64,000 nt of DNA from Buxus sempervirens (lineage: Eukaryota > Streptophyta > Magnoliopsida > Buxales > Buxaceae): assembly GCA_947561395.2 (NCBI GenBank), contig OX387184.1, forward strand, positions 30,308,766 through 30,372,765, in the 5' to 3' direction. Below the pieces are notes generated by a model. It was not told the origin of the DNA. It searched no databases and saw only the letters and a list, made by a program, of their open reading frames with translations. A program made the position numbers and the translations under genes. Of this stretch, positions 54,459 through 64,000 are shown piece by piece. Position 1 is the stretch's first letter. Every line of letters starts with the position of its first letter.

Positions 54459-55940
54459 TTGGTGAAAAACCCTAAATTGATTTGGAATTTCAATCGGATA
54501 GTCGGCATGGCATCTTCATCCTTGACCGAGAGAGTTCGCTTCCCCAGGATAGAGAAGTGTGCCTTTGATACCCCTTGGATCCGTTCTTGGACAAGGCAAT
54601 TGCAAGGAGATGAGAAAATTAAATGGGAACAGAAATACCATATGAGACAAACTCTGTCCCTGTTAAATGTGCCCATTAATTGGGACATGATTCAGGCGGC
54701 CCTACTTTTCTGGGATCCCCAACTTTCACTTTTTAGGTTTGGAGTTAATGAGTTGACTCTCACAATTGAGGAATTCGAACTATTCCTCCGATTCCGTGAC
54801 CATGGAGAACCAGCTAGGCCAAACCTCAAAGATAGCTACAAGAATGAAGCTTGTACTTTCTTTGGCCTACCCAGAGGAGAATTCCAGACTTTAAGAGGTG
54901 ACCAAGCATTCACTCAGGTCTCTAATACCTTCCTTGCTGAAAAGATAAGGGATAAAAAGCAGGAAAGACCCCGTGTTTGGTGGGACACCTTCACCCTCGT
55001 GGTTCTATCACAACTCTTCTTTCCTACCGGGGGAGACACCATTAATCTGGCCCTCATGGAAATTGTAGACCAACTCCAGGTGAAATTCCGAATTGCACCA
55101 TTAATCCTTGCTCAGCTATACCATGCCTTGACCATGACCAAGAACGGAACTAGGAGGTTTCAGGGATGCGTTCCTCTCCTACACATTTGGCTCCAAGATC
55201 ACCTGATGGTTGCTGAACCTATCAGCCCACGTTATGGGTACGTCCGCGACAATGTCACATTGATGGCCCGAAGAGAGATTAGACCAGACTTACCCTCCAA
55301 AGAGGACTGGTTTGACCACTTTCTCCAACTGAAAGGAGAAACTGATATAAGATGGGGAGGCACATTTGACCAGACATATACCCCCGTCATAGCTTTCAGG
55401 AAAAGACATTGCCTAGCCTTGATAGGCTTGACTCATGCCGTGCCATACTATCCGGTTCGAATTTTGAGACAGTTTGGGAAGTCTCAGGGAATACCGATCA
55501 AGGATGAGGCGGAAGGTTTAATTGGCCCACTTACATAGGAATTGAAGAAAAAATTGGTGAAGGGATGGCAACACGTGCACATACTCCAAGAGGACATTTT
55601 CACTGCATCCGACGTTCGTAATTACGAACAATGGATTGCTCAAGAAATTGGCCTAGACAGCCCACCTCCTCTCCATATCGTCACCTCTGACGATATCCTA
55701 GTTCCGCCCCCTGACACATACAGGGATAGGGTGGCCGAACTGCGGGAATCTCATTCTCGAATCCACCGTGCATACGTGGATTCCGAGCGTAAAAACAAGC
55801 AGGCCAATGAGGCCCTTCAACAGCAGCTTGACACCATGCGCAGACGCGCAAAAGAGGACCGACGTCTGCGGAATAAACTTCTGCGTGCCTTGAAAAGGCG
55901 AGACGTGTCCTCTCATTATGATGATGACCAACCTAGCTAG
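54459..55940 (+). mobile_element. ORF1 of the Tat/Ogre-lineage element
   Basis: A large open region upstream of gag. Near its start, MASSSLTERVRFPRIEKC, then WDPQLSLFRFGVNELTLTIE EFELFLRF, and later WWDTFTLVVLSQLFFPTGGD, as in the Ogre/Tat-specific ORF1 and in the plant proteins with a related helical domain. The last ~130 residues are charged with a coiled-coil look (VDSERKNKQANEALQQQLDT). Function unknown in the family. About one interruption. Confidence 0.75.
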
Positions 55941-56570
55941 ACTCTGGGTTTGTTTGTTTTTTTTAATCATGTAATTGCTTGTTCTGAATTTTGGCATTGT
56001 ACTTCTCTTTCCATGAAGAATTTTGTGCTAGATTTAATAAAGTCAATTAAGACATCCTTAAATTCCTTTTTTTAAAACAGTTTGGTCCCAATTCATCAAC
56101 TCTAAAACTTTCAGGCGATCTGAATAAAGAACTCGCCAAATCCTTAAACCCAGGGTTCTGAATAAAGAACACCCAATTCTTACCAACTTCCCCATCTTCA
56201 GAAATTATCAATTTCGAATTTGAGTCCTAAATCTTTAAGAAGAACACCCAATTCAAAATTTTCAGACGATCTGAGTAAAGAACTCGCCAAATTGTTTAAA
56301 TCTTTAAAACAAAGGGTTCCAAATAAAGAACACCCTATTTTTACAATTAATTCTAAAACTTCCAAGCAATCTGAGTAAAGAACTCGCCAAATTGTTTAAA
56401 TCTTAAATCTTTAGGGATTCTGAATAAAGAATACCCCATCCCCACCAACTCTCAAACTTTCAAATTTCAAGTTTAAGTCTTAAAACCCCAGGGTTCTGAA
56501 TAAAGAACACCCAATCCCTTGAGCTCAGATCACACCCGTCTGATTCATAAGATCACACGGTCAGCCTATG
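55941..56570. repeat. Spacer with short diverged repeats
   Basis: Imperfect repeats of about 65-90 bp built on CTGAATAAAGAACACCC and CTGAGTAAAGAACTCGCC (near 56120, 56265, 56355, 56490) follow ORF1. Confidence 0.65.
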
Positions 56571-57050
56571 GGGCACCAATGCCACTGGTGTTTAAACCAG
56601 AAAATTGGCAAAGGATCATCCTGGCATAGCATACCCCGTTGTGTGGCACCAAGGTCAAGCAACTAAGCTAACGACTAAGGTACGCTCGGGTATCCCTAGC
56701 TGAACTCTTAGGGCACTAATGCCACTGATGTTTAAACCAGAAAATTGGCAAAGGATCGTCCTGGCATAGCATACCCCGTTGTGTGGCACCAAGGTCAAGC
56801 AACTAAGCTAACGACTAAGGTACGCTCGGGTATCCCTAGCCGAACTCTTAGGGCACTGAAGCCACTGGTGTTTAAACCAGAAAATTGGTGGAAGATCGTC
56901 CTGGCATAGCCTTCCCCGTTGTGAGGCGTCAAAGTCAATGGTGATTAAACCAACGACTAGCTAAGACACGCCTGGGAACTACTAGTCGAAGTCAGGTGCT
57001 AAAACCATCAGAGATTAAACTGAAAATTGGTTAAGGTACACCTGGATGCT
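56571..57050. repeat. 140-bp tandem repeat, about 3.4 copies
   Basis: Starts of GGGCAC..A.GCCACTG at 56571, 56711 and 56851 give an exact 140-bp period. Each unit holds TTTAAACCAGAAAATTGG, CGTCCTGGCATAGC, CCCCGTTGTG and ACGACTA. The third and fourth copies are increasingly diverged. Confidence 0.9.
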
Positions 57051-57119
57051 GCTGTTTAGCTCATCCCCTGCGGAGACTTAACATAGTCCAACCTCGTGAT
57101 ACTAAGCTCAAACCAACCT

Positions 57120-57910
57120 TTTAAATCGGGTTTCCTTTCCCAGCCGTTTGGCTAAAACAGACCAGTCTAAACCGGGTTCTCTCCCCCAACCGTTTGGTTA
57201 AAACAGATCAGCTTAGGGTTCCCTTTCCCAGCCGTTTGGCTAAAACAGATCAGTCTAAACCGGGTTTTCTCTCCCAGCCACTTGGTTAAAACAGATCAGT
57301 TTAGGGTTCCCTTTCCTAGCCGTTTGGCTAAAACAGATCAGTCTAAACCGGGTTCTCTCTCCCAACCATTTGGTTAAAACATATCAGCTTAGGGTTCCCT
57401 TTCCCAGCCGTTTGGCTAAAACAGACCAGTCTAAACCGGGTTCTCTCTCCCAACCACTTGGTTAAAACAGATCAGTTTAGGGTTCCCTTTCCCAGCCGTT
57501 TGGCTAAAACAGACCAGTCTAAACCAGGTTCTCTCTCCCAACCACTTGGTTAAAACAGATCAGTTTAGGATTCCCTTTCCCAGCCATTTGGTTAAAACAG
57601 ATCAGTCTAAACCGGGTTCTCTCCCCCAACCGTTTGGTTAAAACAGATTAGCTTAGGGTTCCCTTTCCCAGCCGTTTGGCTAAAACAGACCAGTCTAAAC
57701 CGGGTTCTCTCTCCCAACCACTTGGTTAAAACAGATCAGCTTAGGGTTCCCTTTCCCCGCCGTTTGGCTAAAACAGACCAGTCTAAATCGGGTTCTCTTT
57801 CTCAACTGTTTGGTTAAAACAGATTAGTCTAAACCGGGTCCTCTTTCCCAGCCAAAATAGACCAGTCTAAACCAGGGATCTCTTTCCCAACCGTTTGGCT
57901 AAAATAGATC
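57120..57910. repeat. 88-bp tandem array made of two ~44-bp half-units, about 9 copies
   Basis: CAGCCGTTTGGC recurs at 57141, 57229, 57317, 57405 and onward, an exact 88-bp period. Each unit is a dimer: half A (GTTTGGCTAAAACAGACCAG TCTAAACCGGG) and half B (CTTGGTTAAAACAGATCAG then TTTAGGG). The last copies are diverged. Such arrays between ORF1 and gag are a known trait of Ogre-like elements. Confidence 0.92.
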
Positions 57911-58065
57911 AAGCTTGAGAGTCCCTATCATTTTCAAAATAATCCAAATAAATCTTTGATCATGCCTTTAATATAAGTTGCACTAATACCCACTGGTTGC
58001 CCTTCCCAGGTACCAAAATTGCTTCTCGAAGCCCTTAGCTGTTAAGATCCAGAAGAAGACTTGAG

Positions 58066-59680
58066 ATGGAGCAGCCAAGGGAACAGACCTCGCCAGGACA
58101 GGACCAGGCAGAGTCCAGTCAGACACAGACAGTGGCTGATTTACAACAGAGGATTGATAGCATGGGGACTATTATACAAGAGTTAATGACAGAATTAAGA
58201 GAACTTAGGATGGCTCCCCCAGCTGCACCAGTGACCCTGCAGCAACCGATTGCTCCACCGCAAATGGATGCTCCAGCACCATACCCTGCGTACCCAGCTC
58301 CGTTGGTACCACCTCCACTTCCGCAAGCTGTGCCTCTTCCTCAGGTTATTGCACCTGCCCAACTAGTGCAAGAAGAGGAAGATTGGTATAGAATGAAGCA
58401 GGCCTAGTTTTGATGAAAAGATGGCAGCCACTAAGTCAGAGGTAGATGCTTTGCGTGAAGAGCTGAAAAGCCTACGACCCAGTGCGGTCCCCATGGAGGC
58501 TACTCTAGACAGCCTCTGCTTCTTCTCCGATGTTCAACTTCCACCAAAATTCAAGTGCCCTGACTTGCATCAATTTGATGGCACCGGGTGCCCATTAAAC
58601 CATCTAAGGTCATACTCTGGGGATATGTGTTAATATGCCAAAGATGAAAAAATTATGATACAGTTCTTTCAGAGATCGCTGACAGGAGCAGCATACACTT
58701 GGTTTTTGGGTCTGGATAAAACTAAGATCAAGAGTTGGAATGATTTAGCTGCCAAGTTCATTCAGCAGTACCGTTTGAACAGTCAGATTGTGCAAACTAG
58801 GGTTGAAATGTAAAGGTTGACAAAGAAGAATCAGGAATCTGTACGAGAATATGCCAAGAGGTGGAAAGAATTGGCGACCCTAGTCCAACCCCCACTACTT
58901 GAACAGGAGATGACCTCCTTGTTCATTGCATCACTTGGATAGCCATTCTTTTCCCTGCTACTAGGGCAAAGTACTTCTAACTTCAATGACTTGATTCTAA
59001 CGGCAGATAGAATTGAAGATGCAATCAGGGCTGGAAAGATAGATGGCGGTGGCCAGGGCCCTACACAGAGAAGGACAGCAACAGGACAAAGCGGTAGAAA
59101 CCAGGGGCAAGAGCCCAGAAGGCAGGAAACCCAGACAGTTAATTATGTACAGCCAACACAGCCCTATCACATTGCCCAGAGAAACGAAAGTCAGGGGCAG
59201 CCTTTGAGAAGGACCAGAGAAGAAACAGAGGCAAGAATGAAGAGGGTTTTTACCCCGCTGCCTTATGCACCTGCAGAATTATTGGCTACATTGCTGAAGA
59301 AGGGGTACCTTCAAATCAAGCCTCCTAACCCCAGAATGATCAACTCACGAAGTTATAATACAGCAGAGAGATGCGAGTATCATTCTGGAGCTCCCGGGCA
59401 TTCAACAAATCGATGCTGGGATTTGAGGCATGACATACAGGATCTGATAGACAGTAAGAAGATCTCTGTAGATCCCCCAGCACCAGCAGCACCTACTCCT
59501 CCTACTGGTACGACCACTAACCCTCTCCCAGACCATAATAAGGCTTCTGGCAGCGGAACAGTACATCAGATCATCAGTGATCAAGGCAGTGAACTACAGG
59601 TTGACCCGTCCTTATTGATCGGACGACCGGGGCAAGTCGTCAGGATTCATCTCCAACAAGGGGCAATCTATCAATAGATA
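58066..59680 (+). mobile_element. Gag region of the Tat/Ogre-lineage element
   Basis: It starts with a Gln/Pro-rich, coiled-coil-like part (ADLQQRIDSMGTIIQELMTE), then the capsid-like retrotransposon gag domain (FKCPDLHQFDGTGCPLNHLR, TGAAYTWFLGLDK, RLNSQIVQTRVEM-like text, ESVREYAKRWKELA) and a basic tail with CEYHSGAPGHSTNRCWDLRH, the cysteine/histidine box of this lineage. Several interruptions. Confidence 0.85.
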
Positions 59681-59716
59681 CATGTCATTAATGAAGAGGA
59701 GAATGAAGAAACCTTC

Positions 59717-61108
59717 ATGGGGTTCCCTCTGGTGCATTTCAACTTTCCCGAACCAGAGCCTTTCTATCCTCCACCTGTCTCAAACTCACCCCCACTGAAT
59801 ATCTTCGACATGATGAACCCATTCAATGAGCCTGTGGACTTCCTACTGGAACCACCCACCCTCAACTTACACCAACTTCACCTTGACCCAACCTACTCCG
59901 CTGTGCCACCACCTTACCAATTCCTACCCATGTACCATGATTCTACCATCACTTCTACCGAAAGAGAAGTCGATCGGATCACCCGGTCCGGTAGATACAT
60001 GAACACAAATCCTCCACCCGCACCAGAGGAAGGGATTAGTGAAGAAAGGAAAAGGAAAGAGAAAGGGAAGGATGTGGCTACTGAATTGCCACAGACCCAT
60101 AAGAAGAAAGGGAAGGCCCCAGAAGAAGAGATTGAAAAACTCTACTATAGTGCCTTCACTTCGGAGTATGATCTAGTGCAGCAGTTGAATAAGACACCAG
60201 CCCAGATATCCATTATGCGTCTCTTGTTGGATTCAGACAAACATAAGGACGTACTTACGAAAATACTGGGTGATACTCATGTGCCTGACGACATCAGCCC
60301 TGAGCAGCTGGAGACAGTAATGTCTATAATTGCTACGCCAGAAGCAATCTCCTTTTCCTCAGCAGACTTGCCCCCTGAAGGTTATAATCATACGGAGCCT
60401 CTGTTTATCACTGTGAGGTGTTCCGACTTAATAGTGAGACGGGTCATGATCGATAACGGGTCAGCTCTGAATATCTGTCCAGTCAGGACCTTCCACAGTC
60501 TGCAGCTGAACGCTGATTTGATCAAACCTAGCTCCAACAATGTCCGTGGGTTTGACAATGCCAAGAAGGATTCCCTGGGGGAAGTTACTCTGGAAGTTAC
60601 AATTGCTGAGAGGGCCTTCTTCATTACCTTTGAGTTGATGGACATCAATGCCTCCTTTAATTTGCTGATTGGAAGACCTTGGTTACATCAAGCAAGGGCA
60701 GTCCCGTCTACCTTGCATCGAATGATCCGGTTTATCTCGGGAAATCAATTGATCACGGTGCATGCAGAAAATCACAGAGAATTTGAACAAGGTGGGGTAC
60801 CTGTGATTGATTATGAGCTGCCCACTTCCTTGAACTTTCAAGCTATTGAAATGGTGCAGATAAACCGCATTTCTACTCCTCTGCAATCAGACTTGTCCCG
60901 CAGAAGGAAAAGGAAAAGCATGTTCGGTGCTGCTGAATGCGCCGACTGGGGCCTCCGAGTAGGAGATGGGTTGGGCAAATACAAGCAAGGCATCAAGTCT
61001 GCAATCCAGCCCTGTAACAAATCTGTGGGCTTTGGATTAGGGTTTGTTCCTGAACCTGAAGACTATGCCAGGCTATTTGGCAGGAAAGCTGAACGAAAGA
61101 GGGCATGA
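59717..61108 (+). mobile_element. Aspartic protease region
   Basis: After a Pro-rich and a Lys/Glu-rich linker (SEERKRKEKGKDVATELP) the protease core shows VMIDNGSALNICP (active-site D-x-G-S type, here DNGSA as is usual in Tat) and FNLLIGRPWLH (flap/C-terminal motif), at about 60390-60730. A G-patch-like stretch (WGLRVGDGLGKYKQGIK) follows near 60950, as in other members of the lineage. This part looks open. Confidence 0.85.
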
Positions 61109-61174
61109 GCAGAAGGAAGGGACCCACATTGGCCCATCTGTGTACATGGCCAATTATACCATCACTTTACCAAT

Positions 61175-62400
61175 ATGGAGAGGGAAGCCGCACAGGCCAT
61201 TCGGAACATAGTCCCCCAGGGGTGGGGCGATGAGGTCAATGATCCAGTTGAGCAAGCGGAAGTTAATTATCTGCAAAGGTTATGGGAAGAACCTCCTTTG
61301 CCCCAAGAGACAGTTACAGAAGAGAACTCAGAGGCTCTCAGTGGGATGATGGAAGAACTGTCTGCTCTATTCTCTTGGCAGTCAGTTGACACCGAAAAAC
61401 CAGCTATCCCAGAAGAGGCGTTTGCCTATCCAGCAGATGATGTCGGGGCACCACCAACTGAGGCTGAAGAAGAAGAACCGGCTCAGTACATCTACATGAT
61501 GGAAAGCCAAGACAGTTCAGGAGAACCCACTCCAAGACAAAGGTCTCCCCCACCCCCCATCTGCATTATACACCCAAGTACCAAGGATGGTCTGGGTCAG
61601 ATGTTCCAGAATATGCCCCAAGTACTGGGACTGCCTACTGAGCTGGCTTATCATGAAACTTATGGTAACTGGGCCCCTGACGAACATTCTTCCAGCAGGA
61701 GGGATGAATCATCAGGAAAATCTGTAACCAAGGCACTACCTAAGGTGGAACCACCCAACGAAGTCACTGTTCGGGTGCCAGGGACTGCCATCCGCCGCGG
61801 GGTATGGATCAGTGTATCATCAGAAGATTCAAGTCAGAATCAACCAAAGAAGGGCACAGCTGATGACCCCATCTGCATCTCCTCTGACAGTAGCATCAGC
61901 ATGATACAAACCGGGAAGGTGAATGTGGCGACCGCTGTAACCAAGGACAAGCACGCATTGCAGAACTGGAGTTTGACGCCACTTGCCATTCGCAAAGCCG
62001 AACTACCACAGGGAGTTTCTTCCACTTCTGAAGTTCCCCCTGTAGATATTGCTGCACTTTTTAATAAATGCGTGAAGTCTTTTGATTATTTTTCTGCTTT
62101 TGTGAATAATTCTGCAAATAAGCTAACCCAAAATCGCAACATTAATATCAATCTCGACGCACACTCGAAAAATTTGGAGCACGAGATGGATAATCAGGCT
62201 GCCAAAATCAAACAAAAACAAAAAGGTCAAAAAGAACAAAAATAAATCCAAAGTGTCGAGCATGAATCAGATAGTGACACTTACTCATCACAACCCAATG
62301 ATTCAGAAATTATCCCCAGTGATCCTTTTGAACTTGAGGATAATGATGAATCATGGGAGACCCCACCTGAAATCCAATTTGCCTTGGACAGACATGAAAA
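61175..62400 (+). mobile_element. Linker between protease and RT
   Basis: Acidic, low-conservation text (WEEPPLPQETVTEENSEALS) up to about 62245, then A-rich sequence. In Ogre elements an intron lies between protease and RT; this is the place to look, but I cannot define its ends here. Confidence 0.5.
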
Positions 62401-62559
62401 GGGTCTCCAGGCTAACATTGAGGAAACTGAACCTATCAACATAGGTGAAACAGCACAACCAAGGATTCTTCAAGTTGGTAAAAAACTCACGTTATTACAG
62501 AAAACACAGATAACTAATTTTCTAAAAACCTACACTGATGTGTTTGCATGGTCATATGA

Positions 62560-63110
62560 GGATATGCCTGGGTTAGACACAGACTTAGTTGTGCATCGGT
62601 TACCTATAAAGTCTGAGGCCACACCAGTGAAGCAAAAGCTCAGACGCATGAAACCAGAATGGGCCCTGAAGATCAAAGAAGAGGTCACCAAGCAGTTAAA
62701 AGCTGGGTTCTTGAAAGTTACAGATTACCCAGAGTGGTTAGCAAACATCGTGCCAGTCCCCAAGAAAGATGGAAGGGTCAGGATGTGTGTTGATTACAGG
62801 GATCTGAACAAGGCAAGCCCAAAGGATGACTTCCCATTGCCACACATTGATATACTGGTTGACAATACTGCAACTCATTCCATGTTCTCCTTTATGGATG
62901 GATTCTCCGGGTACAATCAGATAAGGATGGCACCTGAAGACATGGAAAAGACATCCTTTATCACGCATTGGGGCACATATTGCTACAAAGTAATGCCATT
63001 TGGGTTAAAGAATGCAGGCGCCACATACCAGTGAGCAATGACTTTGCTATTCCACGATCTGATGCACAAAGAAATGGAAGTATATGTGGATGATATGATT
63101 GCAAAGTCAA
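62560..63110 (+). mobile_element. Reverse transcriptase
   Basis: RT motifs in order: RRMKPEWALKIKEEVTKQL, PVPKKDGRVRMCVDYRDLNK, ASPKDDFPLPHIDILVDNT, FSFMDGFSGYNQIRMAPED, FGLKNAGATYQ and the catalytic YVDDM near 63088. This is clear Ty3/gypsy RT. Confidence 0.92.
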
Positions 63111-63499
63111 AAGAAGAGGAAAGTCATTTGGTGAACCTTGGAAAGGTGTTTGACAGGCTCAGGGAATGCAAGCTCAGGCTGAACCCGAATAAGTGTGTAT
63201 TCGGCGTTACCTCAGGGAAGCTGCTTGGATTCATCGTTGGGAAACGAGGAATTGAGGTTGATCCTGTCAAAGTGAAGGCAATTCTGGAGATGCCTCCCCC
63301 ATCCACAGAGAAAGAAGTGAGAGGTTTCCTTGGCAGATTACAGTACATCAGCTGGTTCATAGCACAGATGACTCCCGTGTGCGAACCAATATTCAAACTG
63401 CTAAAGAAGGATAACCCAGTGGTCTGGAATGAAGATTGCCAAGAAGCGTTTGACAAAATCAAGGCCTATTTAATGAGTCCGCTAACTTTGGTTCCCCCT

Positions 63500-64000
63500 G
63501 TACCTGGACGACCCCTAATCATGTACTTGTCAGTCACAGAAATAGCGGCCGGATGTGTCCTAGGGCAGCATGATGATACAGGAAGAAAGGAACAAGCAAT
63601 TTATTATCTGAGCCAGAAGTTTACCAATTATGAAGTAAGATACACATTGCTTGAGAAGACCTGTGGCGCATTGGTATGGGCAGCTCAGAAGCTCCGACAT
63701 TATCTGCTCAGTCATACTGTCTTTTTGATCTCGAATACGGATCCTCTGAAGTACATTTTTGAAAAACCCATCTCCACTGGAAGGATAGCCAAGTGGCAGG
63801 TTATCTTATCTCAGTATGACATTGTCTACACCACGAGAAAGGCAATAAAGGGACAGGCAGTGGCAGATCACTTGGCAAAACACCCTGTGCCCGACTATCA
63901 ACCACTTCTCACCGGGTTGCCGGATGATAAAATTATGTGTGCCGAATCAGTAGAAAAGGAAACCGGATGGCAAATGTTCTTCGATGGGGCCGTCAACATC
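63500..64000 (+). mobile_element. RNase H and start of a second, archaeal-type RNase H
   Basis: GCVLGQHDDTGRKEQAIYYL, SQKFTNYEVRYTLLEKTCGA and HYLLSHTVFLISNTDPLKYI are the ordinary gypsy RNase H and connection. Right after HLAKHPVPDYQ the text GWQMFFDGAVNI at the window edge is the first motif of the extra archaeal-type RNase H that marks the Tat lineage. Confidence 0.88.

Larger units (their letters stand above)
50802..64000 (+). mobile_element. Tat/Ogre-lineage Ty3/gypsy element, 5' LTR to RNase H
   Basis: Plus-strand order: 5' LTR (50802-53190), Arg-tRNA primer site (53194-53211), long leader, lineage-specific ORF1 (54459-55940), tandem-repeat spacer (56104-57910), Gag (58066-59680), protease (60390-60730), linker, RT (62560-63110), RNase H (63500-63900) and the start of a second, archaeal-type RNase H (63955-64000). 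ORF1 before gag plus the double RNase H identify the Tat group (Ogre-like). Ogre elements are known to splice an intron between protease and RT; whether this copy does is unknown. It is broken in roughly half a dozen places but structurally complete as far as seen, and sits inside the chromovirus element, so it is the youngest layer of the nest. It runs off the right edge. Confidence 0.92.

Noticed and set aside
56571-57910. Regular repeats considered as a CRISPR-like array
   Set aside because: Head-to-tail tandem repeats without unique spacers, inside a plant retroelement.

Overview
This window is plant nuclear DNA, almost certainly from an angiosperm. It is AT-rich, its coding exons are split by long introns, and most of it is layered transposable elements of plant-only families: Ty1/copia Sirevirus and Tork types, Ty3/gypsy chromovirus and Tat/Ogre types, TRIMs, an Au-like SINE, hAT and MULE MITEs, and L1/RTE-like LINE pieces. 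No organelle, bacterial or CRISPR signal was seen. The species cannot be named from sequence alone.

Host genes are few. The only well-supported intact gene is a six-exon FAD-dependent monooxygenase (MO1 / salicylate-hydroxylase-like, 404 aa) at 28639-35228 on the + strand. Its ~4.1 kb third intron has absorbed a SINE, a MITE-like element and a 1041-bp solo LTR. An F-box/FBA gene at 21301-22371 is recognisable but has lost its reading frame. Weaker host traces are a decayed gene start (2457-2880), two exon-like segments of an unknown gene (18026-18240 and 18996-19101), and a duplicated exon-like segment (37489-37572 with 40067-40168, versus 42447-42627). One copy of that duplicate was split by a solo LTR.

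Layout. 1-1860: 5' part of a minus-strand copia element running off the left edge. 2.2-3.8 kb: decayed gene start beside an ~815-bp inverted duplication. 4.66-8.54 kb: a giant inverted repeat (about 1.8-2.0 kb arms) holding two tail-to-tail pieces of a BED-finger/DUF659 hAT transposase. 8.6-16.6 kb: MITEs, a LINE 3' end, a foldback, diverged tandem repeats, a SINE, a TRIM and a GGT-rich shell containing an LTR. 16.6-21.2 kb: mostly non-coding, with a MULE-type MITE flanked by a perfect 9-bp target duplication. 21.3-28.2 kb: F-box pseudogene, a decayed Tork-type copia, a GGT array and a hAT-type MITE. 28.6-35.2 kb: the monooxygenase. 35.7 kb: an imperfect ~220-nt foldback resembling a small-RNA precursor. 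37.5-43.1 kb: solo and partial LTRs around the duplicated segment. 43.05-64.0 kb: a three-level nest in which a Sirevirus-like copia (minus) is cut by a chromodomain gypsy (minus), itself cut by a Tat/Ogre-lineage gypsy (plus) that fills 50.8-64.0 kb and runs off the right edge.

The most interesting items are the hAT giant hairpin, whose architecture resembles an inverted-duplicate silencing locus, the 35.7-kb foldback, the empty-site/filled-site pair at 37.5/42.5 kb, the phased palindromes just upstream of the Tat LTR TATA box, and the AACGTT-type motif clusters shared by Sirevirus-like LTRs and an internal Sirevirus region. All functional statements about these are inference; only the sequence structure is observed.
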